Both the position numbers and the translations under genes were made by a program. From JACRIM01 sp038042195 (lineage in GTDB: Bacteria > Planctomycetota > Phycisphaerae > UBA1845 > UTPLA1), in the NCBI GenBank assembly GCA_038042195.1, contig JBBTET010000047.1:1-57609 (forward strand): 57,609 nucleotides of DNA. Reading direction: 5' to 3'. Positions 27,820 through 36,166 of this stretch are shown here, in pieces. The notes under the pieces are model-generated. The model was given only the letters and a program-made list of their open reading frames with translations, had not been told where the DNA came from and did not search any database. The stretch's first letter is position 1; every line of letters begins with the position of its first letter.

Positions 27820-30800
27820 CGCGTCACGCTCCGATAGACGTCCGACAACCGTTTCACCACCGATTGCTCGCCAAAATGCGTTTCGGCGATGTCGTGAATC
27901 GCGTGGGGCTTGAACTGTCCCAGCTCCCTGACGACATGGAGAATCGCTTCTGCGAGCGCCGTCGCGCTGCCGTTTTCGCAGAGTCGTCCTACCCGGTCAT
28001 CCAGCACGATGTCCTCCGGGCCGCCGCATCGAGTCGCCACAATCGGTTTCCCACTGGCCATCGCTTCAGTGAGCACACAGCCAAAGGTCTCCGACTGGCT
28101 GCAAAGCACCAGCACGTCGCACTCGTCTCGCATAATCCGTGCGACCTGTTCTCGACGTTGGTGCCCCTGCACGATCACGGAGCCTTCCAACCCGCGCCGT
28201 TGGATGTCGCTTGTCAGCGCGGATTCCTGCCCCCGATTTTCGCCTCCGCCAACCAGTCGAAGTGTCGCCCCGGGAACTGTCCGCCGAACGATTCCAAATG
28301 CTTCTAAAAGGAGAGGTAGCTGTTTGATCGGAACAAAATAACCCACAAAGACGATCCGAGGCGTGGCTGCGTCGGCCTTCCAACTCTCCGGCGGACGGAA
28401 CAACTCGGTATCGACGACGTTCGGCACCACCATCACTTCGTTTGAATCGGCCCGCCCGAGGTGCGACGACACCTCTCGCCCCTGGGCGCGGGACACCACG
28501 ATAACGCGCCGGGCGGTTCGCAATGCCCGAAGCGTGGATCGCTTCACAATCGGATTATGCATGAGCAACGAGAACGGCCCGGTGTGCTCCGTGATGACCA
28601 GCGGAACTCCCGCCGCCTTCGCAGCACCGACCCCGGCCGCACCATCAAGGAATCCAGTATGCGCATGTACCAAATCAAAATTGAAATCGCGCCGAATCCA
28701 CTCCAATGCCGCCACCACGCTTGATTGATACGACCACCCCTGCGTGAACCACGGCCCGAAGATGCGATACGGTAGATACGCCACCGGCACGCCGTCATAC
28801 TCCCACCATTGCATGCAATGCTCGTGGAATCGCCAGAAGTTCCGATTCGACTGCCAGAGCTTGAGGGGGTTGCGATGCGTCATCCAATATGGGCGACCAA
28901 CGACGACGCGGGCATCCACATCCGCAAATCGCCGCAGTGCCTTGACCTGCTCATGAATGAACGGTCCCGACGACGGCTGATCCGGGTGCGGAAACATGTG
29001 CGAAAGGACCAGCACGCGAAGCGTCGCCCCGGCGGGGGGAGTCGGCCGAGTCAGTTTCTTCCACGGCGAAGTCATGACCTGGTGCGGGTTTCCCGACGGA
29101 TGGCCCACGAGCTTGTGCTTGAGCGATCGCGCGAAGTGTCGAGCACTCCCGCGAATGCCTTGAATGGATTGTAACTCCGCCGCCGCGCCCTCCCAGCGCA
29201 TTCGATACCCTCGTGACTGCTGGCGTCGATGCCCCGCCCGCTCTCGCCATTGTTGAGCTCGACGCGCTCGCTTTGCAAGCCCTCGCTCCGCGTGAGCATA
29301 AGCTCTCTCTGCCTCGTCTCGAGCCTTCTCTTTTCCTTCTAGCATGCCGGTTAGATTCAACCGCTCCATCTCAAAGTGTCGTTGCGCCTCGCCGGCAAGC
29401 CGAAGCAGGTCCGTCGTAGTCTGGTTGGTATCCGATCGCGCCGCCGGTTGTTGGCGTTCATCCAGGTAGGGGGCCGGTACACGCCCACTTGTATCAACTG
29501 TCATGCCCCACGAGTAGGCCACGCCGTCGCGAACAGTACGAATCAGATTGTGACCTACCGTAAGCGAAACGAAAGGAACTTTCTGTGGACCAGTGGCTTG
29601 GCGAACGTATCGAAGTCGATGAATCTCCACGTCCGGGCCGAGCCAGATCGCCAACCCTGCACCATATCGATCCGGCCACCACGGCTGGGTAATGGGCCAT
29701 TCCAGGGTCTGTTGAAGTCCATTTACGGATTCGTTGGCCAGCAATCCCCTTTGCCCGAGTATTCCATCAATCGTGTAGATCGAAAACCGACCCTCGGCTC
29801 GATGGGATGACAATTCCGCGATAATGCGATCACCAACCTTCGGCACCACCGGCATTCGCAGTTCGATTACAAGCGGGCTTGAGACATTCCACTCGCAACG
29901 GATGCCGGACTCGGTTCGCCATGTCCCCGGAGGAATCATGTACGTGGCCCATCGTGCACCAACCCCAAAGTCGCTGACGTATTGCAGAGGATTACTGAAA
30001 TCGACGGCCAGGAGATCGTCCCGTTGCTCAGGCAGCGTGGCTGGTTCAATCGACGCAGGCGATCCCGGCGTACCATACAGCACCATGATCTCACTGCGGT
30101 TGATCAAGCGTGCCGTTTCCGTCGGATTGTCGTACCACGTCGCGCAGCGATGGACAGCCATTAATCGGATTAGAGGCGAATCCGTCGCACTGCGTACTTG
30201 ATTGGCCGAGCCACACGTCGGACAAACGGCACCGCGCCACGTTCGATACAGCCCAAGCTCATGCTGTAGTCTAATGCATGGATCGTTCGGTGGAAGCGTC
30301 ACATCTCCTGAATATCGCACCTCGAGTGCCTTGAAGCTCGGTTCAAACAAGCCCAGCATCCCCTCCGCGCGAAACGAGTGCTGGTGCCAATGAACGTGAT
30401 ACGGCGAACCGCAATCGGCGCAACACGCCATGTTCGCTTCCAACTGCTCATTATGCGGGCAGGTCAACAGCACATAGCGATTGGAAACCCGCCGAATCTC
30501 CTTGATCGCTGCTGCCCGGGTCGACTCATTAAAGTGCTCAAGAACGTCGTTCGCCATCACCAGATCGAACTGCCCGTCCGCGAAGGGCAAGTGCGTCGCC
30601 GACGAAACAAGCGTCGGCCACTTGACGTATTTCAACGCCTCCGTGCTGATGTCCACACCAATGATGGAAAGTTGCTCCGGCAACTCATTCGTGACAAAGC
30701 CGTCGCCACAGCCTATGTCCAGAACGGATCGAACATTCTTCGGCAGCAGACTAAGCACGTCCGCTCGAACCTGCATCTGATACGGATCAGGAGGATTGCC

Positions 30801-31790
30801 CCACAGCTCGGATTGCTGGTAATACAGAGGTGTGATCGGCTCTTTAAACGTCCACGTGTGCAAGTCGTCGATCTTCATGAAGTCGTAGCTTTGGTATTTC
30901 GCCGCAATAGGAAACCCATGAGACCCATCCAGCCCGACGACACGAACGCCGTCTCCATAGGCCTTCATTCGCGCCTGCGATTCCATGGTAGGCGTCGGGT
31001 GCTCGATGATCGCGTCACTGCAATAGTGAATCAGCAACAAGGGCGCGCTCATTCCCGCCAACGACACGACTGTGTCAAAATAGGAAGCAATGCAGAACTC
31101 GCGCCGGCTGGCACTCAGCACTCTCGACGTGTAGAGCTGGGACTGCCACGGGTCACCGACCGCTGGCGTTTGAAAATAACTCGCGTTGCAGACCGCGCGA
31201 CTCAGTCCGTGGTAAAGCGCCAGATAAAAAAGAGCGATCAAGCCGCCGAGAGAATGACCGATGCATCGGGGGCGATCCTGCTCCTCAAACGAACCATGAA
31301 TCACGACCGACAAGTCGTGCAGGTCCGCGACCGCCTTGCCGATCATGCTCCAATCCGGGTGCTCTTTGTAGAATCCGTCTTTGTCCCATTGAATCCCGGG
31401 CGCTCGCTCGCCGGTCCATGCCAAATCGATTGCAAAGACTCGATGACCTCGCCGAGCCAACTCATGTCCGTAAGCCAGCGTGGGATCACCGTCCAGGCCA
31501 AACACCTCCCTGCGCCCGGTTTCGTTGGTCTGGTGTATCGCGATCATCGGCGCACCGTGCAGTCGCTGTGTCGGTTCCGCCACCGACAACGGGACACGCT
31601 CACCATGGCCGTTGGTGTATTCGTACTCAACCAACCGGTATCCAGGCAACTCGCGCTCGCCGATCTTGCGCGGCTTCGATGGCGTTCCCCATGGCCTCGC
31701 CGGCAATCCCAGTGCCCCACGCACCCGTTCACGCAGCGCATCAGGCGTTGGGATTGAATCGTTGTCACTCAATGGAATGCTGCCGCTCAT
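27816..31790 (-). CDS. Three-domain fusion: alpha/beta hydrolase - SAM methyltransferase - GT4 glycosyltransferase
   Basis: 1,324 residues. Residues ~45-315: alpha/beta hydrolase with IDLAWTGER, nucleophile Ser180 in GHSLGG, Asp ~259 (LLLIHYCSDAI) and His291 (LDGSHGF). Residues ~340-500: SAM methyltransferase (VLDIGCGDGFVTNELP 356-371, LPFADGQFDLVMANDVLEHF), followed by Cys/His clusters (CCADCGSPYHVHWH 456-469, CPTCGS 523-528) that look zinc-binding. Residues ~600-770: beta-rich region. Residues ~790-880: charged coiled coil. Residues ~922-1324: GT-B fold family 4 glycosyltransferase (FDLVHAHTGFLDG, VVPNVVDTELFRP, IVFVGYFVPIKQLPLLLEA, SQSETFGCVLTEAMASGKPI). It is one continuous frame. TATCAT lies 9 nt before the ATG. 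The first two domains resemble proteins for polymer modification; the third adds a sugar. Confidence 0.88.
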   Translation of the reverse strand: MSGSIPLSDNDSIPTPDALRERVRGALGLPARPWGTPSKPRKIGERELPGYRLVEYEYTNGHGERVPLSVAEPTQRLHGAPMIAIHQTNETGRREVFGLDGDPTLAYGHELARRGHRVFAIDLAWTGERAPGIQWDKDGFYKEHPDWSMIGKAVADLHDLSVVIHGSFEEQDRPRCIGHSLGGLIALFYLALYHGLSRAVCNASYFQTPAVGDPWQSQLYTSRVLSASRREFCIASYFDTVVSLAGMSAPLLLIHYCSDAIIEHPTPTMESQARMKAYGDGVRVVGLDGSHGFPIAAKYQSYDFMKIDDLHTWTFKEPITPLYYQQSELWGNPPDPYQMQVRADVLSLLPKNVRSVLDIGCGDGFVTNELPEQLSIIGVDISTEALKYVKWPTLVSSATHLPFADGQFDLVMANDVLEHFNESTRAAAIKEIRRVSNRYVLLTCPHNEQLEANMACCADCGSPYHVHWHQHSFRAEGMLGLFEPSFKALEVRYSGDVTLPPNDPCIRLQHELGLYRTWRGAVCPTCGSANQVRSATDSPLIRLMAVHRCATWYDNPTETARLINRSEIMVLYGTPGSPASIEPATLPEQRDDLLAVDFSNPLQYVSDFGVGARWATYMIPPGTWRTESGIRCEWNVSSPLVIELRMPVVPKVGDRIIAELSSHRAEGRFSIYTIDGILGQRGLLANESVNGLQQTLEWPITQPWWPDRYGAGLAIWLGPDVEIHRLRYVRQATGPQKVPFVSLTVGHNLIRTVRDGVAYSWGMTVDTSGRVPAPYLDERQQPAARSDTNQTTTDLLRLAGEAQRHFEMERLNLTGMLEGKEKARDEAERAYAHAERGLAKRARRAQQWRERAGHRRQQSRGYRMRWEGAAAELQSIQGIRGSARHFARSLKHKLVGHPSGNPHQVMTSPWKKLTRPTPPAGATLRVLVLSHMFPHPDQPSSGPFIHEQVKALRRFADVDARVVVGRPYWMTHRNPLKLWQSNRNFWRFHEHCMQWWEYDGVPVAYLPYRIFGPWFTQGWSYQSSVVAALEWIRRDFNFDLVHAHTGFLDGAAGVGAAKAAGVPLVITEHTGPFSLLMHNPIVKRSTLRALRTARRVIVVSRAQGREVSSHLGRADSNEVMVVPNVVDTELFRPPESWKADAATPRIVFVGYFVPIKQLPLLLEAFGIVRRTVPGATLRLVGGGENRGQESALTSDIQRRGLEGSVIVQGHQRREQVARIMRDECDVLVLCSQSETFGCVLTEAMASGKPIVATRCGGPEDIVLDDRVGRLCENGSATALAEAILHVVRELGQFKPHAIHDIAETHFGEQSVVKRLSDVYRSVTR

Positions 31791-31822
31791 GGGGTATGTA
31801 TGATACGCGACGCGGAGCGCCC

Positions 31823-33694
31823 TTACCGTTGTACTGCTTCATGGAGCCGTCGGACGTTTAACGAGGCGCCCCATGCTGGATCAGTGCGAAGCATCACCAC
31901 GCCATGAGGCGACGACCCCACGCGACCCTCATCGATGCGAAAGGTGATCGCCCGGTGCCATTGGCAATAGTATTCATACTTACGGTTCGTCAGCAACGGA
32001 GTCTCTTTCATCACCACGCAACTCATGATGTACTCGTTCTGCCGCAGGTTTGGCTCAACCAGTGAGACCGTCCATGTATGAGTGCCGACCCTCAGCCCGC
32101 CTGCAATGGGCCAGTATCCGATCGCCACCACGGTATTGTCCGGCAGGTAAATGCTGTAGCTAAATGCGCATTGTGCAATCTCTCGTTGCACGTCCATTTC
32201 GACCACGATGTTAATCGCCTGGCCCACTGCGAAGATCGATGTCGGCCCGACCCCTTCCGCCGTGAGTTGAATCGACCGAAACGACGCATACTGCGAATAG
32301 AATCGTTCACGACTCTCCGACCGCAAAGTGATTTCCGACGATGCAGACTCATCGTTCGTTACGTCGTTACGCTGTGTAACTGCCGCGACGGGTGCCTTCG
32401 TGCTTCCGTGGCTTCCCCCCAATGCAAACATCTGCGTGGACCAACGCCCCGACGACTCCTCCAACCTGCCAAGCACCCGATACCCCTCCCCCGTGAACTC
32501 CTCAACTTGTATCACATCGCCCGCCGACGTCGCATGTTCAATCTCCAACTCCGCCGTCGCCCCATTCCACACCGGCGCCGGCACCACGAACACAAACGGC
32601 GCGTGTCCATACTGCCCACCGGTCGCCGTCACACTGCGAACGCGATGCCCATGCACCATCTCCGGCTCGCTCCAAAGCATGTACTTCCGATCCGTCATCA
32701 AGTACGCGGCGTGCGAGGCGTCGTTGTCCATCGGTGCACCGGGAACAATCTCCTCCCGCCAGTCGGCCCCGCACGTCAATCGAATTCGCTTGATCGCATG
32801 ACACTGGCTGGGCGGCTGCCCATTGTTCGTTACAAATCGCAGCAGGACCTCCTTCGCATGTTCCGCCTCTTCGCGCGCTGCCGCCGCCTTCATGTCGCGC
32901 CGACTTAGACGTGCGTTCCGCGCCTTCAGTCGAAGTTCTTCCTGACGCACAATCGAAGCGTAGTACGCCTTCGTCACATCAATCGGCGTCCCATCCAATG
33001 CAATCTGCCCCCGATCCACCCAGATCACCCGTTCGCAAAGCTGTTGCACGCTTCCCAGATCATGACTGACAAAAAGCACCGTCGCCCCCGATCCCTCGGT
33101 CAGTCGCTTCATCCGCTCGACGCACTTCCCCGAAAAATACGCATCCCCCGCCCCCAACACCTCGTCAATAATCAGTATCTCCGGCTCAATGGACGTCGCC
33201 GTCGAAAACGCCAGCCGTGCATACATCCCCGCCGAATATGTCTTCACCGGCTGATCGATGAACTCCTCCAACTCCGTGAAATCGATGATCTCCTCTTCCA
33301 GTTCACCAATGCGCCTCGACGAAAGACCGTGATAGGCCAGCGATGCCCGAATATTCTCCCGCCCAGTGAACTCTGGGTGAAATCCCGTCCCCAATTCCAT
33401 CAGCGCCTGCACGTTGCCATGCACCGTCACCATCCCCTCCGTGGCCGGCACATTTCCCGAAATTACCTTCAGCATCGTGCTCTTACCAGAGCCGTTGCGC
33501 CCGATGATGCCCAACCGCTCCCCACGACCAATGGTCAGATCAAGCCCCCGAAGCGCCCAAAACTCCCGATACCGCGACTCAAACCCCGGAACAAATCGAG
33601 AAACCCCCAGCGCATCCATCACCTTATCCGCCGGCCGACGGTACAGCTTGTACATCTTTCCGACGCCGGTGAGTTGAATCGCAATAGTGGACAT
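31823..33694 (-). CDS. Wzt-like polysaccharide ABC-transporter ATPase with C-terminal carbohydrate-binding region
   Basis: From the ATG at 33694 (an in-frame GTG at 33712 is an alternative) this is 623 residues. The ATPase half has Walker A GRNGSGKST (~65-73), the Wzt/TagH-type Q-loop region ELGTGFHPEFTGREN, signature YSAGMYARLAFS, Walker B ILIIDEVLGAGD and the H-loop FVSHD. Residues ~260-620 are two beta-rich stretches (RLTCGADWREEIVPGAP, SIFAVGQAINIVVEMDVQRE, YSIYLPDNTVVAIGYWPIAG) like the Wzt C-terminal domain that recognises the glycan end before export. The cognate Wzm permease is not within the window on either side, which is unusual. It is the first gene of the cluster on this strand. 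Confidence 0.9.
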   Translation of the reverse strand: MSTIAIQLTGVGKMYKLYRRPADKVMDALGVSRFVPGFESRYREFWALRGLDLTIGRGERLGIIGRNGSGKSTMLKVISGNVPATEGMVTVHGNVQALMELGTGFHPEFTGRENIRASLAYHGLSSRRIGELEEEIIDFTELEEFIDQPVKTYSAGMYARLAFSTATSIEPEILIIDEVLGAGDAYFSGKCVERMKRLTEGSGATVLFVSHDLGSVQQLCERVIWVDRGQIALDGTPIDVTKAYYASIVRQEELRLKARNARLSRRDMKAAAAREEAEHAKEVLLRFVTNNGQPPSQCHAIKRIRLTCGADWREEIVPGAPMDNDASHAAYLMTDRKYMLWSEPEMVHGHRVRSVTATGGQYGHAPFVFVVPAPVWNGATAELEIEHATSAGDVIQVEEFTGEGYRVLGRLEESSGRWSTQMFALGGSHGSTKAPVAAVTQRNDVTNDESASSEITLRSESRERFYSQYASFRSIQLTAEGVGPTSIFAVGQAINIVVEMDVQREIAQCAFSYSIYLPDNTVVAIGYWPIAGGLRVGTHTWTVSLVEPNLRQNEYIMSCVVMKETPLLTNRKYEYYCQWHRAITFRIDEGRVGSSPHGVVMLRTDPAWGASLNVRRLHEAVQR

Positions 33695-34014
33695 GGTTCG
33701 GAGTAATCTCACGGGCCTTGTTTCGAGTGCTGGTGAGATTATATCGAGAGATCATGGCGCGTAGTCTGCAATCGAAACCTTGACGAATACGATACACCTG
33801 CCTGGGCGGGGCAAACGTGGCTCACAGAACGCCCACTATTCATGTACTCCTCCGGCTGCATTTTCCCCCGAAAAGATGCCGTACAACCCCCACCAACAAT
33901 AGGGGCTTATCGCAGCCAAAGCTGAAAGCGTGAAATCGTCAGCCCACCGTGTTTTCGGTAGTGACCTTTGTATGCCACACAGTGGGGTGGAAGGCATCTG
34001 TGTTCCAAGAGTTC
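33695..34014. other. Intergenic region between the Wzt-like gene and the carboxylase gene
   Basis: About 320 bp without a supportable gene. It must hold the cluster promoter and the end of the carboxylase transcript (both on the minus strand). At 33972-34002 two overlapping inverted repeats compete: atgcc (33972-33976) with ggcat (33993-33997), and cacag (33978-33982) with ctgtg (33998-34002). These form a terminator-like structure right after the carboxylase stop, without a clear T tract. No confident -35/-10 pair was found. Confidence 0.5.
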
Positions 34015-35625
34015 TTACATCCTGAACACGCCGTGTTGGCGCGCAGAGAATGGCGCGTTCAATGATGCGCCAATGGCCAGGGCCAGGACCGTGCGCGTGT
34101 CGGCGGGGTCGATGACGCCGTCGTCCCAGAGGCGGGCGGTGCTGTAATACGCGCTGCCTTCGGCGGCGTATTTCTCCAGCGTCGGCCGTTTGAATTCCTC
34201 TTCCTCGGCGGGCGACATCGCCTTGCCCTTGCTCCGCGCGATCTGATCCTTCTTTACGGTAAGCAGCACGTTGGCCGCCTGGTCGCCGCCCATGACACTG
34301 ATCCGGGCGTTGGGCCACATCCAGAGGAAGCGTGGTTGATAGGCGCGGCCGCACATGCCGTAATTCCCCGCGCCGTAGGAGCCGCCGATGATGACAGTGA
34401 ACTTGGGCACATTCGCATTGCTCACCGCGGCGACCATCTTCGCGCCGTCCTTGGCGATGCCACCGGACTCATAGGCCTTGCCGACCATGAAGCCGGTGAT
34501 GTTTTGCAGGAAGACGATGGGCACGCCGCGCTGACTGCACATCTCGACGAAGTGGGCCGCCTTCAATGCGCTCTCGCTGAAGAGGACGCCGTTGTTGGCC
34601 AGGATGCCGACGGGGTAGCCCCAGAGGTGGGCAAAGCCGGTGACGATGGTGCTGCCGTAGAGGGCCTTGAACTCGTGGAAGCGGCTGCCATCGACAAGCC
34701 GGGCGATGATCTCGCGAACGTCGTAGGGTTTGCGGATGTCCTTCTGGATGACGCCGTAGATTTCGCGGGCGTCGTGCAGCGGATCCTCGACGGGGCGTGT
34801 GCGGATGTGCTGCGCGGGCTTGTCGTTGAGATGCTCGACGATGTGGCGCGTGATGGCGAGGGCGTCTTCGTCGTTCAGCGCGTAATGATCGGCGACGCCG
34901 GAGGTGCGGCAGTGAACATCCGCGCCGCCCAGTTCTTCGGCGGTGACTTCCTCGCCCGTTGCGGCCTTCACCAGCGGTGGCCCGCCAAGAAAGATTGTGC
35001 CCTGATTGCGAACGATGACGGTCTCATCGCTCATGGCGGGGACATACGCGCCGCCGGCCGTGCAACTGCCGAGGACGACGGCGATCTGCGGAATCTCGGC
35101 CGCGCTCATCCGAGCCTGGTTGTAGAAGATTCGACCGAAGTGCTCCTTATCCGGGAAGACCTCGGCTTGAAGCGGAAGATACGCGCCGCCCGAGTCGACG
35201 AGATAAATGCAGGGCAGGTGATTCTCCAGCGCGATCTCCTGCGCCCGAAGGTGTTTCTTCACGGTGATCGGGTAGTAGGTGCCGCCCTTCACGGTCGCGT
35301 CATTGGCGACGATGAGGCACTGCCGCCCTTGCACGCGGCCGATGCCGGTGACGACGCCGGCACTGGGGGCGTCGTTGTCGTACATCTCCCAAGCGGAGAG
35401 CGGGCTGAGTTCGAGGAAGGGGCTGTCGGGGTCGATGAGCCGCTCGATGCGATCGCGGACGACGAGCTTGCCGCGGCCGGTGTGCTTCTCCACCGCCGCC
35501 GCGCCTCCGCCCTGCTTAACGACGCCGACGCGCTGCTTCAACTCGGCAACCTGGGCCTCCATGTGAGCCTTGTTCTCAAGGAAGACGGGATCGGTGGGGA
35601 TGATTCTGGATTGGATGGCGTCCAT
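34015..35625 (-). CDS. Acyl-CoA carboxylase carboxyltransferase (beta) subunit, methylcrotonyl-CoA type
   Basis: 536 residues, the normal length for MccB/PccB-type subunits. Recognisable blocks: KHTGRGKLVVRDRIERLID, PSAGVVTGIGRVQGRQCLIV, YLVDSGGAYLPLQAEVFPDK, VVLGSCTAGGAYVPAMSDE and FLGGPPLVKAATGEEV (oxyanion and CoA site), then FLQNITGFMVGKAYESGGIA and GGSYGAGNYGMCGRAYQPR. It transfers carboxyl from biotin to an acyl-CoA. The AYLPLQ and GFMVGK pattern favours 3-methylcrotonyl-CoA (leucine breakdown) over propionyl-CoA. The biotin carboxylase (alpha) partner is not in this window. Specificity is the least certain part. Confidence 0.92.
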   Translation of the reverse strand: MDAIQSRIIPTDPVFLENKAHMEAQVAELKQRVGVVKQGGGAAAVEKHTGRGKLVVRDRIERLIDPDSPFLELSPLSAWEMYDNDAPSAGVVTGIGRVQGRQCLIVANDATVKGGTYYPITVKKHLRAQEIALENHLPCIYLVDSGGAYLPLQAEVFPDKEHFGRIFYNQARMSAAEIPQIAVVLGSCTAGGAYVPAMSDETVIVRNQGTIFLGGPPLVKAATGEEVTAEELGGADVHCRTSGVADHYALNDEDALAITRHIVEHLNDKPAQHIRTRPVEDPLHDAREIYGVIQKDIRKPYDVREIIARLVDGSRFHEFKALYGSTIVTGFAHLWGYPVGILANNGVLFSESALKAAHFVEMCSQRGVPIVFLQNITGFMVGKAYESGGIAKDGAKMVAAVSNANVPKFTVIIGGSYGAGNYGMCGRAYQPRFLWMWPNARISVMGGDQAANVLLTVKKDQIARSKGKAMSPAEEEEFKRPTLEKYAAEGSAYYSTARLWDDGVIDPADTRTVLALAIGASLNAPFSARQHGVFRM

Positions 35626-35707
35626 TGCGTAATCAGTGCTTAGTTTGGATGTTACATTTCGTGTCTAATTGGTCCCTAACTAACGGGAATAACGAGAATA
35701 ATACAGG

Positions 35708-36166
35708 TTAGGGCATATGGATATGAACTCGGAATGTGCGATGTATACACTTGTCAGTAGAGATTAGCTTCTGTTCCTCAGTCAGAATGGATGACTTCAC
35801 GCCATCCGCTAGGATGGCGGTGCGAAGTAGGTGATCGTCGTGTTTGGGGAACCCGCAATTCCTCGCTATTTCCTGGTCGGACGTCGGCCAACGTTTTTTC
35901 CAATTAAACTTGATTTTGGTTCCATCGGGACGAACCAGTAATTCGAGGAAAGCCCTTATGTAGGTGTTCCGGGGTTCCCGCAAATGATTCTGATACTCAT
36001 TAATCAGCCGTTCACTTACCAGCGCGATTAGTTCGCGCTTGCCAATTCGCTCGAGCAACTCAAATCGTTTATTAATAAGCGCAGACTTCTTTGGCTGCAC
36101 AGTAAGCTCAGCATTAGCGCTCTGGAGTATTACGGTGTCAATCACGCACTGCATTGGGACTCTCAT
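35708..36166 (-). CDS. PIN-like nuclease, partner of the upstream AAA ATPase
   Basis: 152 residues that read as a PIN-domain RNase: strand 1 with the first acid QCVIDTVIL (Asp10), a helix with ERLINEYQNHL (Glu57), the second acidic pair in FPKHDDHLLRTAIL (Asp110/111), and the last strand SILTEEQKLI where most PIN proteins have T/S-x-D. Some substitution of the fourth position makes activity uncertain. Its ATG overlaps the stop of the ATPase gene (ATGA, 36163-36166), with GAGGG 6 nt upstream inside that gene, so the two are made together. Base composition is clearly lower in GC than the flanks, a sign of transfer. No antitoxin-like gene is adjacent; the ATPase itself could control it. Confidence 0.65.
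   Translation of the reverse strand: MRVPMQCVIDTVILQSANAELTVQPKKSALINKRFELLERIGKRELIALVSERLINEYQNHLREPRNTYIRAFLELLVRPDGTKIKFNWKKRWPTSDQEIARNCGFPKHDDHLLRTAILADGVKSSILTEEQKLISTDKCIHRTFRVHIHMP

Noticed and set aside
30378..31757. 459-codon open frame antisense to the three-domain fusion gene
   Set aside because: Arg/His-rich shadow composition with no recognisable domain.
34336..35643. 435-codon open frame antisense to the carboxyltransferase gene
   Set aside because: Val/Asp-rich shadow of a strong family match.
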